A stretch of DNA of 64,000 bases, from assembly GCA_029933125.1 (NCBI GenBank), contig JAOZOU010000007.1:62001-126000 (forward strand). Direction: 5' to 3'. Origin of the DNA: a bacterium (GTDB taxonomy: Bacteria; Arandabacterota; Arandabacteria; Arandabacterales; Arandabacteraceae). The translations under genes were made by a program, and so were the position numbers. Below are positions 1-10,302 of this stretch, piece by piece (the first letter of the stretch is position 1; each line of letters opens with the position of its first letter). The notes beneath the pieces were generated by a model that searched no databases, was not told the DNA's origin, and was given only the letters and a program-made list of their open reading frames with translations.

Positions 1-1
1 G

Positions 2-844
2 GTAACTGGAAGCGAGCTCGTCGGACTCATACCCCTTGGGGCCATGCTCGAAGCTGGGCGTTACTATCTTAAGAAGCAGGGTAAAACCACGGGTGTACCC
101 GAGCGTGAACTTGTGCACATTGCTGTTCTCTCTTTAGGCCTAAACGATCTCTACCCCTTTGAGCCTGAAAAGAAAATTATCGAATATAGGGTCGAGCGCC
201 AGGATAGTCTTGCATCTATGCGACTCAACGAATTCATTGATTTGCTTTCAACCGATGCTCCAGCGCCAGGCGGGGGTAGCGTTGCAGCCCTGAGTGGTGC
301 CATGGGTGGAGCCCTAGCCTCCATGGTCGCAGCTCTTACACACGGCAAGAAAGGCTATGAAGCCGTTTTTGACGACGCTGAGCGCCTCGGCGTTCAGGGG
401 CAGATGCTCAAGAAGGAATTTCTGGCTGATGTTGACAGAGATACCGATGCTTTCAATAAAGTGATGGATGCTCTCAGGCTGCCCAGGAAGACTGATGAGG
501 AAAAGAGGGAGCGGGAGCGGGCGATTGAGGAGGCAACCAAGCAGGCCACCCTTGTTCCACTTGGTGTTTTGAGACGTGCCTGGGAAGCAGCTCAGGTAGC
601 ACGGGAGATAGTTGAGAAGGGAAACAAGAATTCCGTGAGCGATGGTGGGGTTGCAGCTCTTATGGCGCGTTGCGCTGCCGAAGGTGCCTATCTAAATGTA
701 TGCATAAATCTGCCGGGCATATCAGATGAGAAATTCAAGACTGAAATCCTCAAAGAGGCTCAGGATATTCGTAAGAGAGTGGTAGAGCATACAGAGAAAA
801 CAGTGAGCATAGCAGAGGAAATAGCCAAGGGAACCCCAAGCTAG
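2..844 (+). CDS. Formiminotransferase-cyclodeaminase (FTCD), C-terminal part; 5' end lies outside the window
   Basis: The reading frame stays open upstream of the listed ATG (VTGSELVGLIPLGAMLEAG...). Contains FLDLLSTDAPAPGGGSVAALSGAMGGAL-type cyclodeaminase motif. Confidence 0.9.
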   Translation, partial: VTGSELVGLIPLGAMLEAGRYYLKKQGKTTGVPERELVHIAVLSLGLNDLYPFEPEKKIIEYRVERQDSLASMRLNEFIDLLSTDAPAPGGGSVAALSGAMGGALASMVAALTHGKKGYEAVFDDAERLGVQGQMLKKEFLADVDRDTDAFNKVMDALRLPRKTDEEKRERERAIEEATKQATLVPLGVLRRAWEAAQVAREIVEKGNKNSVSDGGVAALMARCAAEGAYLNVCINLPGISDEKFKTEILKEAQDIRKRVVEHTEKTVSIAEEIAKGTPS

Positions 845-2532
845 CCCTTATTGCCACCAGATGTGGTTTCGATTGGACAGAGTCTCTCCACAAGCGAAAG
901 ATAGGTGCCCAGGGATTCCTCAAGGTCTGAAAAATTCTTGAAGAAGAGATCTTTGATGAAACGCTTATTCATGTATCCAGCTATCAGGGCTTCGAACATC
1001 TCATTACCCAGCATATAACCTAGAGCATGGGTTAGACCGATGTGGAGGCGCAACGGGAGCTCGTACATCTCACCTCCGGTCCTCCACATTTTTCCAGTTT
1101 GAAGATATGTTTGCTCAAGCTGCTTGTGTCTTCGTGCGAAGTGACCAATGATCTTGAGATCCTCGATTTTCTCAGGTGGTTTGGTCGAATACTTTCTTCG
1201 GATGTGTGTAAAGTCCTCAAGTTTGGGGCTCTTGCGCTTGTGGTTTACAATCTTTGAGCCGAAGAATCCAAGCGCCTCACGCATCACGCGACAATAGAAA
1301 TCCTCAACACGGCTGAGGTTTTCACGCCTTGCCCCAGCACATGTCTTGTGTATGAAATGGGTTGCTTCCTCAGCAGCATGATTTATCGAGAGGTTTGCAA
1401 TGTATATGATATTCGCTTTCTCAATGAAGTAGGATTCATTGTTACCTATGTGCTCGGCTATTGTACGTATTTCACTCAGGGTGAGTTTATAGTTGTCTCG
1501 CAAGTCATCGAGAAAATCGAGATCAGCGGTAGAGTAAACTGTGAAATCATCCAGACCGGCGACATCGATGCCGAGAAATTCCGTTATTATCCTTACGAGG
1601 TCAAGAATCTGAGCATAGAGATCGCAATTGCCTGTCCATTCAGGCCCCCACGACTTTGGATATGGCGAGGCAAGCTCCCGAGTATTTTCGATCCAGTTTA
1701 GGAAGGATTGGAATTTGATGACGGGAGGGGTTGTGATAACGCAGAACTTGTTTTCATCAATGACGACTACGTCTGTTTCCTGCTCAAGTCCACGGCGTGC
1801 AAGCTCCCAATAGATGTTTTCATTGTTCTGATATATGATAAGGCTTCGGGCTTTGAGACCGTGTCTTGCGAGTTTCTCATCAACCTCCCTCGGCAGGTGT
1901 GAAGGTGCGACATGTAAGTCGCCATCGAAGACATAGACGAGTCTATCACGGTCGTTGATGTACTCGGATGCTATAACCTCAGCTGCTTGGCGATCTCTGC
2001 GCCTCAAGGCTCCACGCCCTCTGTTATCCTCTGAGTTCATACCAACCACCCGGATAGAATTGTCCTTTGCAAAGATGAAAAGGTCACGATAATTTTCCCA
2101 GGGAAACCCCCAAGTTTTATTGTAGTCGATGGCTTCAAGGAACTGTTGCTCAGAGATCTCGTCTCTCATAAAGCGATCAAGAATCTTCTGGTGCTCAATA
2201 TGAACGGTCTCGAGAGCAAGCGTTATCTTGGATCGCTTCTCTACGAGTGCTCGAAGAATCCTCAGGGGAATCCTCTGCGCTTGAGCCATTGTATGATAAT
2301 CGCCATTGTAGATTATCTCGGCCTTGCTAGCAGCCACGATAAGCTCATTCATTGTAGAGCATCTTAAGAAGTTGCTAAACTCAGCTTCATACTCGTGGTG
2401 ATATCTGAGAAGTTCCTTGCCTGGCTTCTTGAGGGATGCACGGATCTCGTCCTGAAGCTTCTCAACTATGCGCTTCTGGATTTCGATCAGCTGAAGACGG
2501 CATCGAGATCTTGTGGTCATGAAAATCCGCAC
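841..2532 (-). CDS. ChaN/TraB (Tiki superfamily)-like protein with extra C-terminal domain
   Basis: 563-aa ORF with IIYNGDYHTMAQAQR...LALETVHIEHQKILDRFM...VVGMN, typical of ChaN-like haem-binding uptake domains. Confidence 0.65.
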   Translation of the reverse strand: MRIFMTTRSRCRLQLIEIQKRIVEKLQDEIRASLKKPGKELLRYHHEYEAEFSNFLRCSTMNELIVAASKAEIIYNGDYHTMAQAQRIPLRILRALVEKRSKITLALETVHIEHQKILDRFMRDEISEQQFLEAIDYNKTWGFPWENYRDLFIFAKDNSIRVVGMNSEDNRGRGALRRRDRQAAEVIASEYINDRDRLVYVFDGDLHVAPSHLPREVDEKLARHGLKARSLIIYQNNENIYWELARRGLEQETDVVVIDENKFCVITTPPVIKFQSFLNWIENTRELASPYPKSWGPEWTGNCDLYAQILDLVRIITEFLGIDVAGLDDFTVYSTADLDFLDDLRDNYKLTLSEIRTIAEHIGNNESYFIEKANIIYIANLSINHAAEEATHFIHKTCAGARRENLSRVEDFYCRVMREALGFFGSKIVNHKRKSPKLEDFTHIRRKYSTKPPEKIEDLKIIGHFARRHKQLEQTYLQTGKMWRTGGEMYELPLRLHIGLTHALGYMLGNEMFEALIAGYMNKRFIKDLFFKNFSDLEESLGTYLSLVERLCPIETTSGGNKG

Positions 2533-2766
2533 CCCGCATTGTTATCGGAAATCAGTCACGCAGCCTTTAAGAACTCAGTGTCCCAGAACGTGGTGATGTC
2601 GCTTGCTTTCGAGCGAAATGTTTTGTAAAATGTAGCGCTGAAGAGAAGGGGGAGCAGCCAGCAAGCCAAGGGTTCAAGAGCGGATTGACTCCAGCCTGAG
2701 ACACCCAGCAGTTACTTCTTGAGCCTCGCTTCTTGGCTTTGAGCAGATTCGTATGCGGGGATAGTT

Positions 2767-5700
2767 ATGGCGAGAGACTCGCGAGAACAGAAGGAAAATT
2801 CCCGGGAATTCGCCCGCTTCGTAGAGCGAATCGAAACTCTAGTGGAAGAGAAAAATTGGGAAGAGATCGGCCGTGAGCTTGAAGCTCACAGGCGCGCCTA
2901 TGCCGATTTCGCTGAATTTCACTACTTCTGGGGAAGATATCTTGCACATCTCGATGAGGGTGATCCCATCAAGCACTTTCTAAAGGCAATTGAAATTGAT
3001 CCGGGAGATTCACGCTTCTATGAGGCAGCTGCTAGAGTCTATCGGCAGAGAGACAAGACCGATGAGGCTATAGCTATTTTGCGGCGTGGGACTTCACAGG
3101 CAAGAGATGCTGCTCAGCTGTATCTTTTGCTTGAGGACTATGCGTTTGATAACGAAGATTATGACCTGCTCGAAGAAATCGTTAAGGAATTTAGGGAGCG
3201 ACATGGCGATAGCGGGCCGTTTCTGTATCGTACGGCGCAGTCCTATTACCGCGCTGGACTCATAGCCAGCTGCCTCGATACCCTTCGACAGTGCACCGAC
3301 ATTAACCATTTCGGTGAGTTCCACTATCATTATCTGGCATTGAGTTGCGAATATTACCAGTCGGCCTATGACCTCAGCCATCGCACTCTTGTCTTCTACC
3401 GAAAGCAGCTTCGGAGAACGCCTGAGGATCGCGATCTTCATATGCAATTACACGCGTTTGTAGTAGCTCAGCCTCAACTCGTGGCCGAAAAGGTTCGGCT
3501 GGCACTTTTCCACATCTCTGGCGGGTTTGCTCGAATATACGGACGGCTTCATGATACCCGGTATCTTATGAGCGACGAGGAGGCAAAGCGGATTTTCACG
3601 GAGTGGGAATCGCAGGAATTACCCGGTCTTGAGTTTGACTACGAGTTTTTCGGTGAGATCTATTTATACCTGGCTCGAAATGCTGACCGCTATCCTGGTA
3701 TTGAGTTCGATCTGATTGAGCGCATCAGACACATAAGCGCCAAGCTTAAGGAACTTGGGCAGACCACACCAGCAATGGTTTTTGATGGTTGGGTTGAATT
3801 TCTCGATGGCAACATAAATGAGGCGGATAAGATCTTTTCCCAAGTCTTGGAGAGACCTGATAACGAGGATATGTCGGGAAACCTCCGGGCGCTGCTCAGC
3901 GAGGGCAGGGCTTGTGTCGATGATCAATTAGAACTACGACTGCCTGGATCCGAAATTTCCGGCAAAGGAGAGAGCTTAGATGACAGCCGGCTACTGACCT
4001 ACGGCTCGAATGTCTACAAGACTGCCAAGAATGATCTGATTGTTGGTCTGGATCCGCTCGTCCGAAGAATGGTTGACATTATAGGTAAGGGTACGATCAA
4101 GAGCATTATTCTCACGGGTCCGTCAGGTGTTGGTAAGACTGCAGCTATCAAAGGCCTCGCCCGATTCCTCCAGAAGCGAGCCTGTCCAGGTCACCTAAGG
4201 GGGAGCAGGATCTTCCAGATATCGACAACCTCGCTTCTTTCAGGCGCAAAGTACATTGGTATGTGGCAGGATCGATTGAAGACTATCTGTGAGGCGGGCA
4301 GTTTCAAGCGGAAGGTGATTCTTTATTTTGAGGACATCGCCAATATCTTTGGCGCTGGCAAGACTGAGGGTAGTGAGGCTCGCTTCGCCGATTATCTCAT
4401 CCCTCGCATGGAACAGGGAGAGATAGTACTCATTGGTGAGATGGACACAGAGCAGGCTCAAACGATTCTCTGGGTTGAACCACGTTTCAGGCGGCTCGTA
4501 AACCTGATTCCTGTTGAAGAGCCTGAGCAAGATAAGGCATTCGATATTGTCAAAGCGGTTGCCGATCGTGACGGTGAGAGCAGGGGTGTGGTCTTTGAAC
4601 CCGAAAGCATACGAGAAGCGATTGACCTGACGACAGCATTCATGCCTTATAGAGCGCTTCCTGGGAAGGCAATTGATGTTATTCGGCAGGCGGCTGAGAT
4701 CTTCGGCGATGGAAAGCGAGGGCAACCTGTGCACATAACACAAGAAGAGATTGTGCTTACCTTCTGTGAGATAACCGGCATCCCGGATCTCATAGTTGAC
4801 AACAACCAGGTTGTAAACATCGACAGGATGAGACAATTCTTCACTGATCGCGTCCTTGGTCAGGATGAAGCAGTCACTGCCATGATGAATGCTGTGCTTG
4901 CGGTCAAGGCAAGGCTCTGCGATGATCGCAGACCCATCAGGAGCTTCCTTTTTGTTGGACCCACAGGTGTTGGCAAGACTGAATCGGCGAAGGTCCTGGC
5001 TGAGTTTCTCTTTGGAAGCCAGGATCGCTTGATCAGGGTTAATATGTCGGAGTACAACATGCCAGGGGATGTTGACAAGCTCCTGAGATCATCGCGGGGA
5101 GGGCGCATCCATGAAAGCCATCTTCTGAGCTCAATCAGGAAGAACCCTTTCAGTGTGGTGTTACTCGATGAGGTTGAGAAGGCCGATCGAAAGGTGCTAA
5201 ATCTTCTGCTTCAGCTGCTTGATGAAGGCCTGCTGCGTGATGATGCCGGCAAACCTGCGAATTTCCAGTCCTCGATTATCATTATGACATCGAACATCGG
5301 CGCTCGCAGATATACCGCACAGACAATAGGTTTCGGGAACCATCAGGAAGTAGATACTGTCCAGTCGGCTGTCCTTGATGATGTGAAGCGATTCTTCACT
5401 CCTGAGATCTTCAATCGATTTGACGAGGTCATCTGCTTTAAGCCACTGAGCAAGAAGGTCTTAAGCACTATCATCAATCGGGAGATCGGCAAGGTGCTTG
5501 AGAGGCGTGGTATCGTGAGCCGAGAGATCTCCGTGGACGTCGATCCGCTTGTCAAAGAGTACATCATCGAGACCGGCTACGACCCGAAGTATGGTGCCCG
5601 TCATCTGAGGCGAGCCGTGGAGAAAGCAGTTGCGATTCCGCTGGCTACCCTGATGAGCACGACCAATGTTGTGAGGGGAAGCCGTATCCGTATCAATCTT

Positions 5701-6852
5701 GTTGATGGTAAGCCCAGGGCGTGTGTGGTCGAACTTGAGATGCGTGAGCTGGTTGATGCCGAAACAGCTGCGGTGCGAGAGATCAAACTGTCGCGGCTTG
5801 AGATACCGGATCGTGGACTTCGTAAGATGTTAGCCTCAATGGAGAGTCGCATCTCCTCACTCAAGGACCATCTTGGACTTGAGGAGACACTTAAGCGGAG
5901 GGAAGAGCTCCAGCGGCAGATGGTAGGACCCACATTTTGGGACAATCCTTACAATGCAAACAGCGTGCTCAAGCAATTTGCAGAGGTCAACAGGAAGATT
6001 GAGCGAATACGTCGCTGGGAAAACGTCTATGAGAAGATCAAGTCTGCAGTGATGGGCTCTTCGGTGGCTGGCAAGGTGCCCACGCGTGTTAAGTCGCAGA
6101 TAATAGGACTCATGAAGGATCTTGAATCTGCTGAAATGGAGATCCTACTCGAAGGCAGGCATGACTTTGCCGATGCATTTCTCATTCTTGAGGCTCAAGG
6201 TGCAAGCCGAGAGGACATTTCCTGGCTGGTCGATATGACGGGTGTATATCTAAACTGGGCGAAGCGTCGTGGCTATCATGCCAGATTTGTAGGCGAAGTA
6301 CCCCTGACCGATACAGGTGGCTACCGGGTTATTCTTCATATCGGTGGGCTCAATACCTATGGGCTGCTGAGGAATGAGGAGGGGATACATCGTAAGCAGG
6401 TAGCAAGGCAGGTTGGAAAGCGAACCCAATTCAAGCGATATGATTGCAAAGTAACGGTGCTTGCAGATGTCCATTCTGCAGAGGAGATGGGAATAACAAT
6501 CCAGCGACATATTCGCAACATCAAGCCACCTCGTAGAGGGCACAAGATGCGGGTGCTTTCAAAGCGGGTCTCTGTAAGTCTTCCTGATAAGAGTGTGGTA
6601 CTTGAGTTCTTCAGTGATAAGACCGTTGAGATTGACAGGAAACTCGCCGATGATCTTTTCCTTGCTTATCTCAGCCATGTCAGAAGCGAGCGTCCGGCAC
6701 CTCGCCACGCTATTTGGGGCTCGCTTGTACGAATGCTCGAGGTGGGAAAATCTGGACGAATTATCGACTATGCATCCAACACTGTAATGCGAAATGTAAA
6801 GGATTATCTTGGCGGTAAGATTGATTCCTTGCTGCTTGAGCGACTCACCTAA
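2767..6852 (+). CDS. TPR + two AAA+ (ClpA/ClpB-type) ATPase modules + RF2-like (PCRF/codon-recognition domain) C-terminus without GGQ
   Basis: Walker A GPSGVGKT (nt 4117-4140) and GPTGVGKT (nt 4957-4980), Walker B SVVLLDEVEKA, ClpB D2-small domain KYGARHLRRAVEKAVAIPLA. From about nt 5815 the protein matches the RF2 pattern: REELQRQMVGPTFWDNPYNAN...LLEGRHDFADAFLILEAQGASREDISWLVDMTGVYLNWAKRRGY...YGLLRNEEGIHRKQVAR. Confidence 0.88.
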   Translation: MARDSREQKENSREFARFVERIETLVEEKNWEEIGRELEAHRRAYADFAEFHYFWGRYLAHLDEGDPIKHFLKAIEIDPGDSRFYEAAARVYRQRDKTDEAIAILRRGTSQARDAAQLYLLLEDYAFDNEDYDLLEEIVKEFRERHGDSGPFLYRTAQSYYRAGLIASCLDTLRQCTDINHFGEFHYHYLALSCEYYQSAYDLSHRTLVFYRKQLRRTPEDRDLHMQLHAFVVAQPQLVAEKVRLALFHISGGFARIYGRLHDTRYLMSDEEAKRIFTEWESQELPGLEFDYEFFGEIYLYLARNADRYPGIEFDLIERIRHISAKLKELGQTTPAMVFDGWVEFLDGNINEADKIFSQVLERPDNEDMSGNLRALLSEGRACVDDQLELRLPGSEISGKGESLDDSRLLTYGSNVYKTAKNDLIVGLDPLVRRMVDIIGKGTIKSIILTGPSGVGKTAAIKGLARFLQKRACPGHLRGSRIFQISTTSLLSGAKYIGMWQDRLKTICEAGSFKRKVILYFEDIANIFGAGKTEGSEARFADYLIPRMEQGEIVLIGEMDTEQAQTILWVEPRFRRLVNLIPVEEPEQDKAFDIVKAVADRDGESRGVVFEPESIREAIDLTTAFMPYRALPGKAIDVIRQAAEIFGDGKRGQPVHITQEEIVLTFCEITGIPDLIVDNNQVVNIDRMRQFFTDRVLGQDEAVTAMMNAVLAVKARLCDDRRPIRSFLFVGPTGVGKTESAKVLAEFLFGSQDRLIRVNMSEYNMPGDVDKLLRSSRGGRIHESHLLSSIRKNPFSVVLLDEVEKADRKVLNLLLQLLDEGLLRDDAGKPANFQSSIIIMTSNIGARRYTAQTIGFGNHQEVDTVQSAVLDDVKRFFTPEIFNRFDEVICFKPLSKKVLSTIINREIGKVLERRGIVSREISVDVDPLVKEYIIETGYDPKYGARHLRRAVEKAVAIPLATLMSTTNVVRGSRIRINLVDGKPRACVVELEMRELVDAETAAVREIKLSRLEIPDRGLRKMLASMESRISSLKDHLGLEETLKRREELQRQMVGPTFWDNPYNANSVLKQFAEVNRKIERIRRWENVYEKIKSAVMGSSVAGKVPTRVKSQIIGLMKDLESAEMEILLEGRHDFADAFLILEAQGASREDISWLVDMTGVYLNWAKRRGYHARFVGEVPLTDTGGYRVILHIGGLNTYGLLRNEEGIHRKQVARQVGKRTQFKRYDCKVTVLADVHSAEEMGITIQRHIRNIKPPRRGHKMRVLSKRVSVSLPDKSVVLEFFSDKTVEIDRKLADDLFLAYLSHVRSERPAPRHAIWGSLVRMLEVGKSGRIIDYASNTVMRNVKDYLGGKIDSLLLERLT

Positions 6853-6902
6853 AGGTGAGATAGCTTGACCGCACTGTGAGCTCACCTTAGACTTCAAAGT
6901 AG

Positions 6903-8141
6903 ATGCCACTGAGGAGGCTTTGGCTTTTGGAGTGGTCCCGATCACAAGGCAGATTTTCCCGCCTCGATTCAGCAGGACTGATGATCATCTTCGTGATGTT
7001 TGTTGCTGTGATTGCTCTGCCCGGTGCCATTGGGGTGCCTCCCCCGTTATCGTGCGAGGAAGCTGCAGAGTCCGAATGGCAGACCCATCCTTTTGACACC
7101 ACAAGACTTGCCTGTGATACACTTTTTCTTCACTGGTACAGCAATGGGCGAAGTGACAGCGGCTTCGATCTGGTTCGTGTGGATCAAGCCGGTGACACAA
7201 TGGCGCTTTACCTTCGCTGGATTATTGGACCCAATCCCCACATACGTGTGCTTGGACCTATGGGGGGAATAAACAGGGGTAGGCGCACCAAGATCTGGCA
7301 CCTCCACCGAATAGAAATTCAGGGTCCTGGTGAGATATTTGATGATGCTGAAGATTTTTGTACACAGGGTGGCAATGGCTGGATTGAAAATATCAAACTT
7401 GAGAAAACTGTTGATAAGCATCGCATAGAATTTCATCAGAAGTGGCGCTTCATAAAGCATGTGGGAAGAAGGGTGGACACGCTTTATGTTGACCGAAGGG
7501 TAACGGCTTCGTGTTCAGTACCGTATTTCTTAGTTCATTATGACTTTACCTGGGGTAACAGTGAAGCAGGCATGGTCAGATTCCTCTGGTACTTTCAACG
7601 CCAGACACGCTTCGGTAGACGCCGTAGTATCCATGAGGTGGGCTATGCACCAGGGATTGGCATAGTTTCGCACCGCACAGTGCTTGATGCAAGCAAGCTT
7701 GGCTACTGCGCTCTTATGGCAAGAATTGGGAATCCCTTTGCCCGTTGCGATACGCTTCGAGATGGCAGGAAATCTTTCATGTCGCAGGCTCTCAGGGAGC
7801 ATTTTGGCGATGGTCCACCATCCTTCCCATCGGGCTTCATTTGCTTTAATCCCAGGAGCGACATTGTTCCACTGGAATTTGCCTGGATTGATACGCCTTC
7901 AACTTATGTAGCCTCCTTTCATTTCGACAGCGCTTCAATTCATGTTGATACAACCAACGTACTTGACTATAAGGAGCGCTACTTTGTTGGAAGAACTGAC
8001 ATCATAGTTTTCAGGCCTGCTGAGACAAAGAGTTTTGAATATGCTGTGGGCCGTGCCCTTTTTGAAGACGATAGCCTCCCGCCCATTATTCCAGAGATAG
8101 AGTGGTCTGACTCCCAGGTAGAAGATCCCGCCGAGCGATAG
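6903..8141 (+). CDS. Hypothetical protein with N-terminal signal/TM segment
   Basis: 412-aa ORF with hydrophobic LMIIFVMFVAVIALPGAIGV near the N-terminus; no family recognised. Confidence 0.6.
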   Translation: MPLRRLWLLEWSRSQGRFSRLDSAGLMIIFVMFVAVIALPGAIGVPPPLSCEEAAESEWQTHPFDTTRLACDTLFLHWYSNGRSDSGFDLVRVDQAGDTMALYLRWIIGPNPHIRVLGPMGGINRGRRTKIWHLHRIEIQGPGEIFDDAEDFCTQGGNGWIENIKLEKTVDKHRIEFHQKWRFIKHVGRRVDTLYVDRRVTASCSVPYFLVHYDFTWGNSEAGMVRFLWYFQRQTRFGRRRSIHEVGYAPGIGIVSHRTVLDASKLGYCALMARIGNPFARCDTLRDGRKSFMSQALREHFGDGPPSFPSGFICFNPRSDIVPLEFAWIDTPSTYVASFHFDSASIHVDTTNVLDYKERYFVGRTDIIVFRPAETKSFEYAVGRALFEDDSLPPIIPEIEWSDSQVEDPAER

Positions 8142-8205
8142 GTTGCCCGTAATCTTCGACTGAAGTCTTCCAACTGGGAAGTTGACCAGCTAAGGATTTG
8201 GAATT

Positions 8206-9465
8206 ATGGTAGGAAATGGTTTTTCGGGAGATTCTATGCAGCAAACAGGCGAAAGGGTCAGGCGAGCATCGAACATCAGGATCGTAGTAATCGCTCTTAC
8301 CGCAATACTCATTTCGCTTGTTTCAAGTCACTACAACCGTCCTCAGGTACTTAAGTTTGATGAACAGTATTATTTTGAAGTCGCTAAAAGTATTGCTTCA
8401 GGGCACTATGAAGATGGTTACATTGTGCGCCCACCTCTTTATCCCCTTTTTCTTGGCTTCATTTTTAGATTCCTGGGGTCCCGTCTTAGTATGATCCTCT
8501 TCATCCAGAGTCTCCTGCGGGGTCTGCTTGTTGCTCAAGTCGCATGGTTGGGGAGAAAATACTTTTCTTTCTCGACAGGGTTTGGCGCAGCCATAATTGT
8601 GACGATCTATCCTCTTCTCATTTGGATCTATACGCGCCTCTTGAATGAAGCACTCTACTTGCCCATCTTCCTTGGCTCTATCTGGGCTGTCGAGAGAGCA
8701 TACAGGCGGGAAAGCAAAGGGGATAGCTTCTGGGCTGGCATCATATGCGGAATAGCCTCGTTAGTTCGTGTTACCTCCTTTTTTCTTACCTTCATACTTG
8801 CCCTATGGATAGCAGCTCAGCGTGATGGGCGGCGTTTCTCGAGGGATAGTGTTAGCAAAGCCTTGATGCTGGTTGCTGGTCTTTTGGTCGTCATATCGCC
8901 GTGGATGGTTCGCAATGCGGTTGTCCACAAGACGTTGATGCCCTTGGGAAATGAGGCAGCCTTCAACCTTTATTTCACAGTGGCTGGCCTTTCGGTTGAT
9001 GAGGCACGCTCCGAGTGGGATACCTGGGGAGGGCAAGCAGAGCGTCAAAGCGAAGCCATGACACGCTGGTGGCGTTATGTCAGAAAGCACCCCGCACATC
9101 ATCTCAAGCGACTCGTCAAGAATCTGCCCCGAGTCTTCAGGCTCAGATCTCAGGGATTTGCAACGGGGCTTGCAGTTATCTATTCAGGTATGGAGTGCCG
9201 TCGCAACATGACCCTCAATGCCATCCTTGAGGTGGTGATTCCGATAACCTTCCTGCTTGTTATGGTTGGTGGTCTCCTGGGTTTGATTTTTCTAAAGACA
9301 CCACCTCACATAAGGTCCTTATGCCTTATTGTATGTCTCTATTTTATCCTCTTACATCCAGCGACAGTTATGAAGGCACGCTACTTTCTGCCAATTGTTC
9401 CCCTGCTTGCGATTTTCTCAGCGAGGTTGATTGAGGTTCTTGTGAATAGACTGAGAAATCTTTGA
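8206..9465 (+). CDS. GT-C fold / ArnT-PMT-like glycosyltransferase family 39 membrane protein
   Basis: 419-aa polytopic ORF; FDEQYYFEVAKSIASGHYEDGYIVRPPLYPLFLG motif. Confidence 0.75.
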   Translation: MVGNGFSGDSMQQTGERVRRASNIRIVVIALTAILISLVSSHYNRPQVLKFDEQYYFEVAKSIASGHYEDGYIVRPPLYPLFLGFIFRFLGSRLSMILFIQSLLRGLLVAQVAWLGRKYFSFSTGFGAAIIVTIYPLLIWIYTRLLNEALYLPIFLGSIWAVERAYRRESKGDSFWAGIICGIASLVRVTSFFLTFILALWIAAQRDGRRFSRDSVSKALMLVAGLLVVISPWMVRNAVVHKTLMPLGNEAAFNLYFTVAGLSVDEARSEWDTWGGQAERQSEAMTRWWRYVRKHPAHHLKRLVKNLPRVFRLRSQGFATGLAVIYSGMECRRNMTLNAILEVVIPITFLLVMVGGLLGLIFLKTPPHIRSLCLIVCLYFILLHPATVMKARYFLPIVPLLAIFSARLIEVLVNRLRNL

Positions 9466-9507
9466 GCCGAAGCCTGGCATCTTCGTTGGATATTGCCATT
9501 CTGTGAG

Positions 9508-10293
9508 TCACTCACTATGCCAGGGCTTGGATTGCTGAGAGAGCAATTCTTTCAAGCGGAGTGCATCGTCAAGCATTTTAATATTGTTGAACATTACATA
9601 GGCTGTTGGTACGCGAGATATCCACGTCACGAGCTGAGCGAGCTCTTCATCGGAATATGAATAGCGATAGCCCCCTATTCCATGCAGTCTGAAATAGAGG
9701 AAACGTGTGGCAGTTGGCTCATCCTTGAAGGGATCGACGCACTGGATGAGCCCCAGTTCTTCACACAGCACTTTTATCTCAGACTTCTCCCACTTACCAC
9801 GAGGCTCCCAGATGAGAGTGAAATTCTGGCGCTCTATCCTGGTGAAGAAGATGCGGAGGCGATCTTTGTTCTCCTGAGTAGGCCTGAAACTTGCCGGACA
9901 CTGAAAGACAATCTTATCAGCGCCCAGGGCAGTTGCGATTGCCACAGTCTCATCCCAGGCGCGCCTTGTTATGGCTGACCATCTGAAGGAGCCAACATTA
10001 CATCTTTCATGGTTTGAAAGCTTCACCTTCAGACGTCTGTATGTAGGGCTTGATGCCTCATGGGTTATGAGTTGCCACGCCTTAAGCGTAAATTCAAAGT
10101 CGTGAGGTGCTTCATCTCGCCAGCGCTTCACTGTATCAATCGAGGGTGGTTGATAGAATGTTTGTTGAACTTCAACCACGGGAAATTTCTCATAATACTT
10201 GGGTCTAGCCAGAGGGAAACCACAACATCCGATTTTTGCCACCGGGCTCGCCATCTTTGCCCCATAGCCGCAGGCTGCATGGTGATGCATCAC
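9508..10293 (-). CDS. DUF72 (YecE-like) protein
   Basis: IGCCGFPLARPKYYEKFPVVEVQQTFYQPPSIDTVKRWRDEAPHDFEFTLKAWQLITHE is a typical DUF72 N-terminus. Confidence 0.88.
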   Translation of the reverse strand: MMHHHAACGYGAKMASPVAKIGCCGFPLARPKYYEKFPVVEVQQTFYQPPSIDTVKRWRDEAPHDFEFTLKAWQLITHEASSPTYRRLKVKLSNHERCNVGSFRWSAITRRAWDETVAIATALGADKIVFQCPASFRPTQENKDRLRIFFTRIERQNFTLIWEPRGKWEKSEIKVLCEELGLIQCVDPFKDEPTATRFLYFRLHGIGGYRYSYSDEELAQLVTWISRVPTAYVMFNNIKMLDDALRLKELLSQQSKPWHSE

Positions 10294-10302
10294 TCAGGAG
10301 TT

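Noticed and set aside
4240-4836. 198-aa minus-strand ORF inside the Clp-RF2 gene
   Set aside because: Antisense to a strongly supported AAA+ coding frame; no recognisable motifs.
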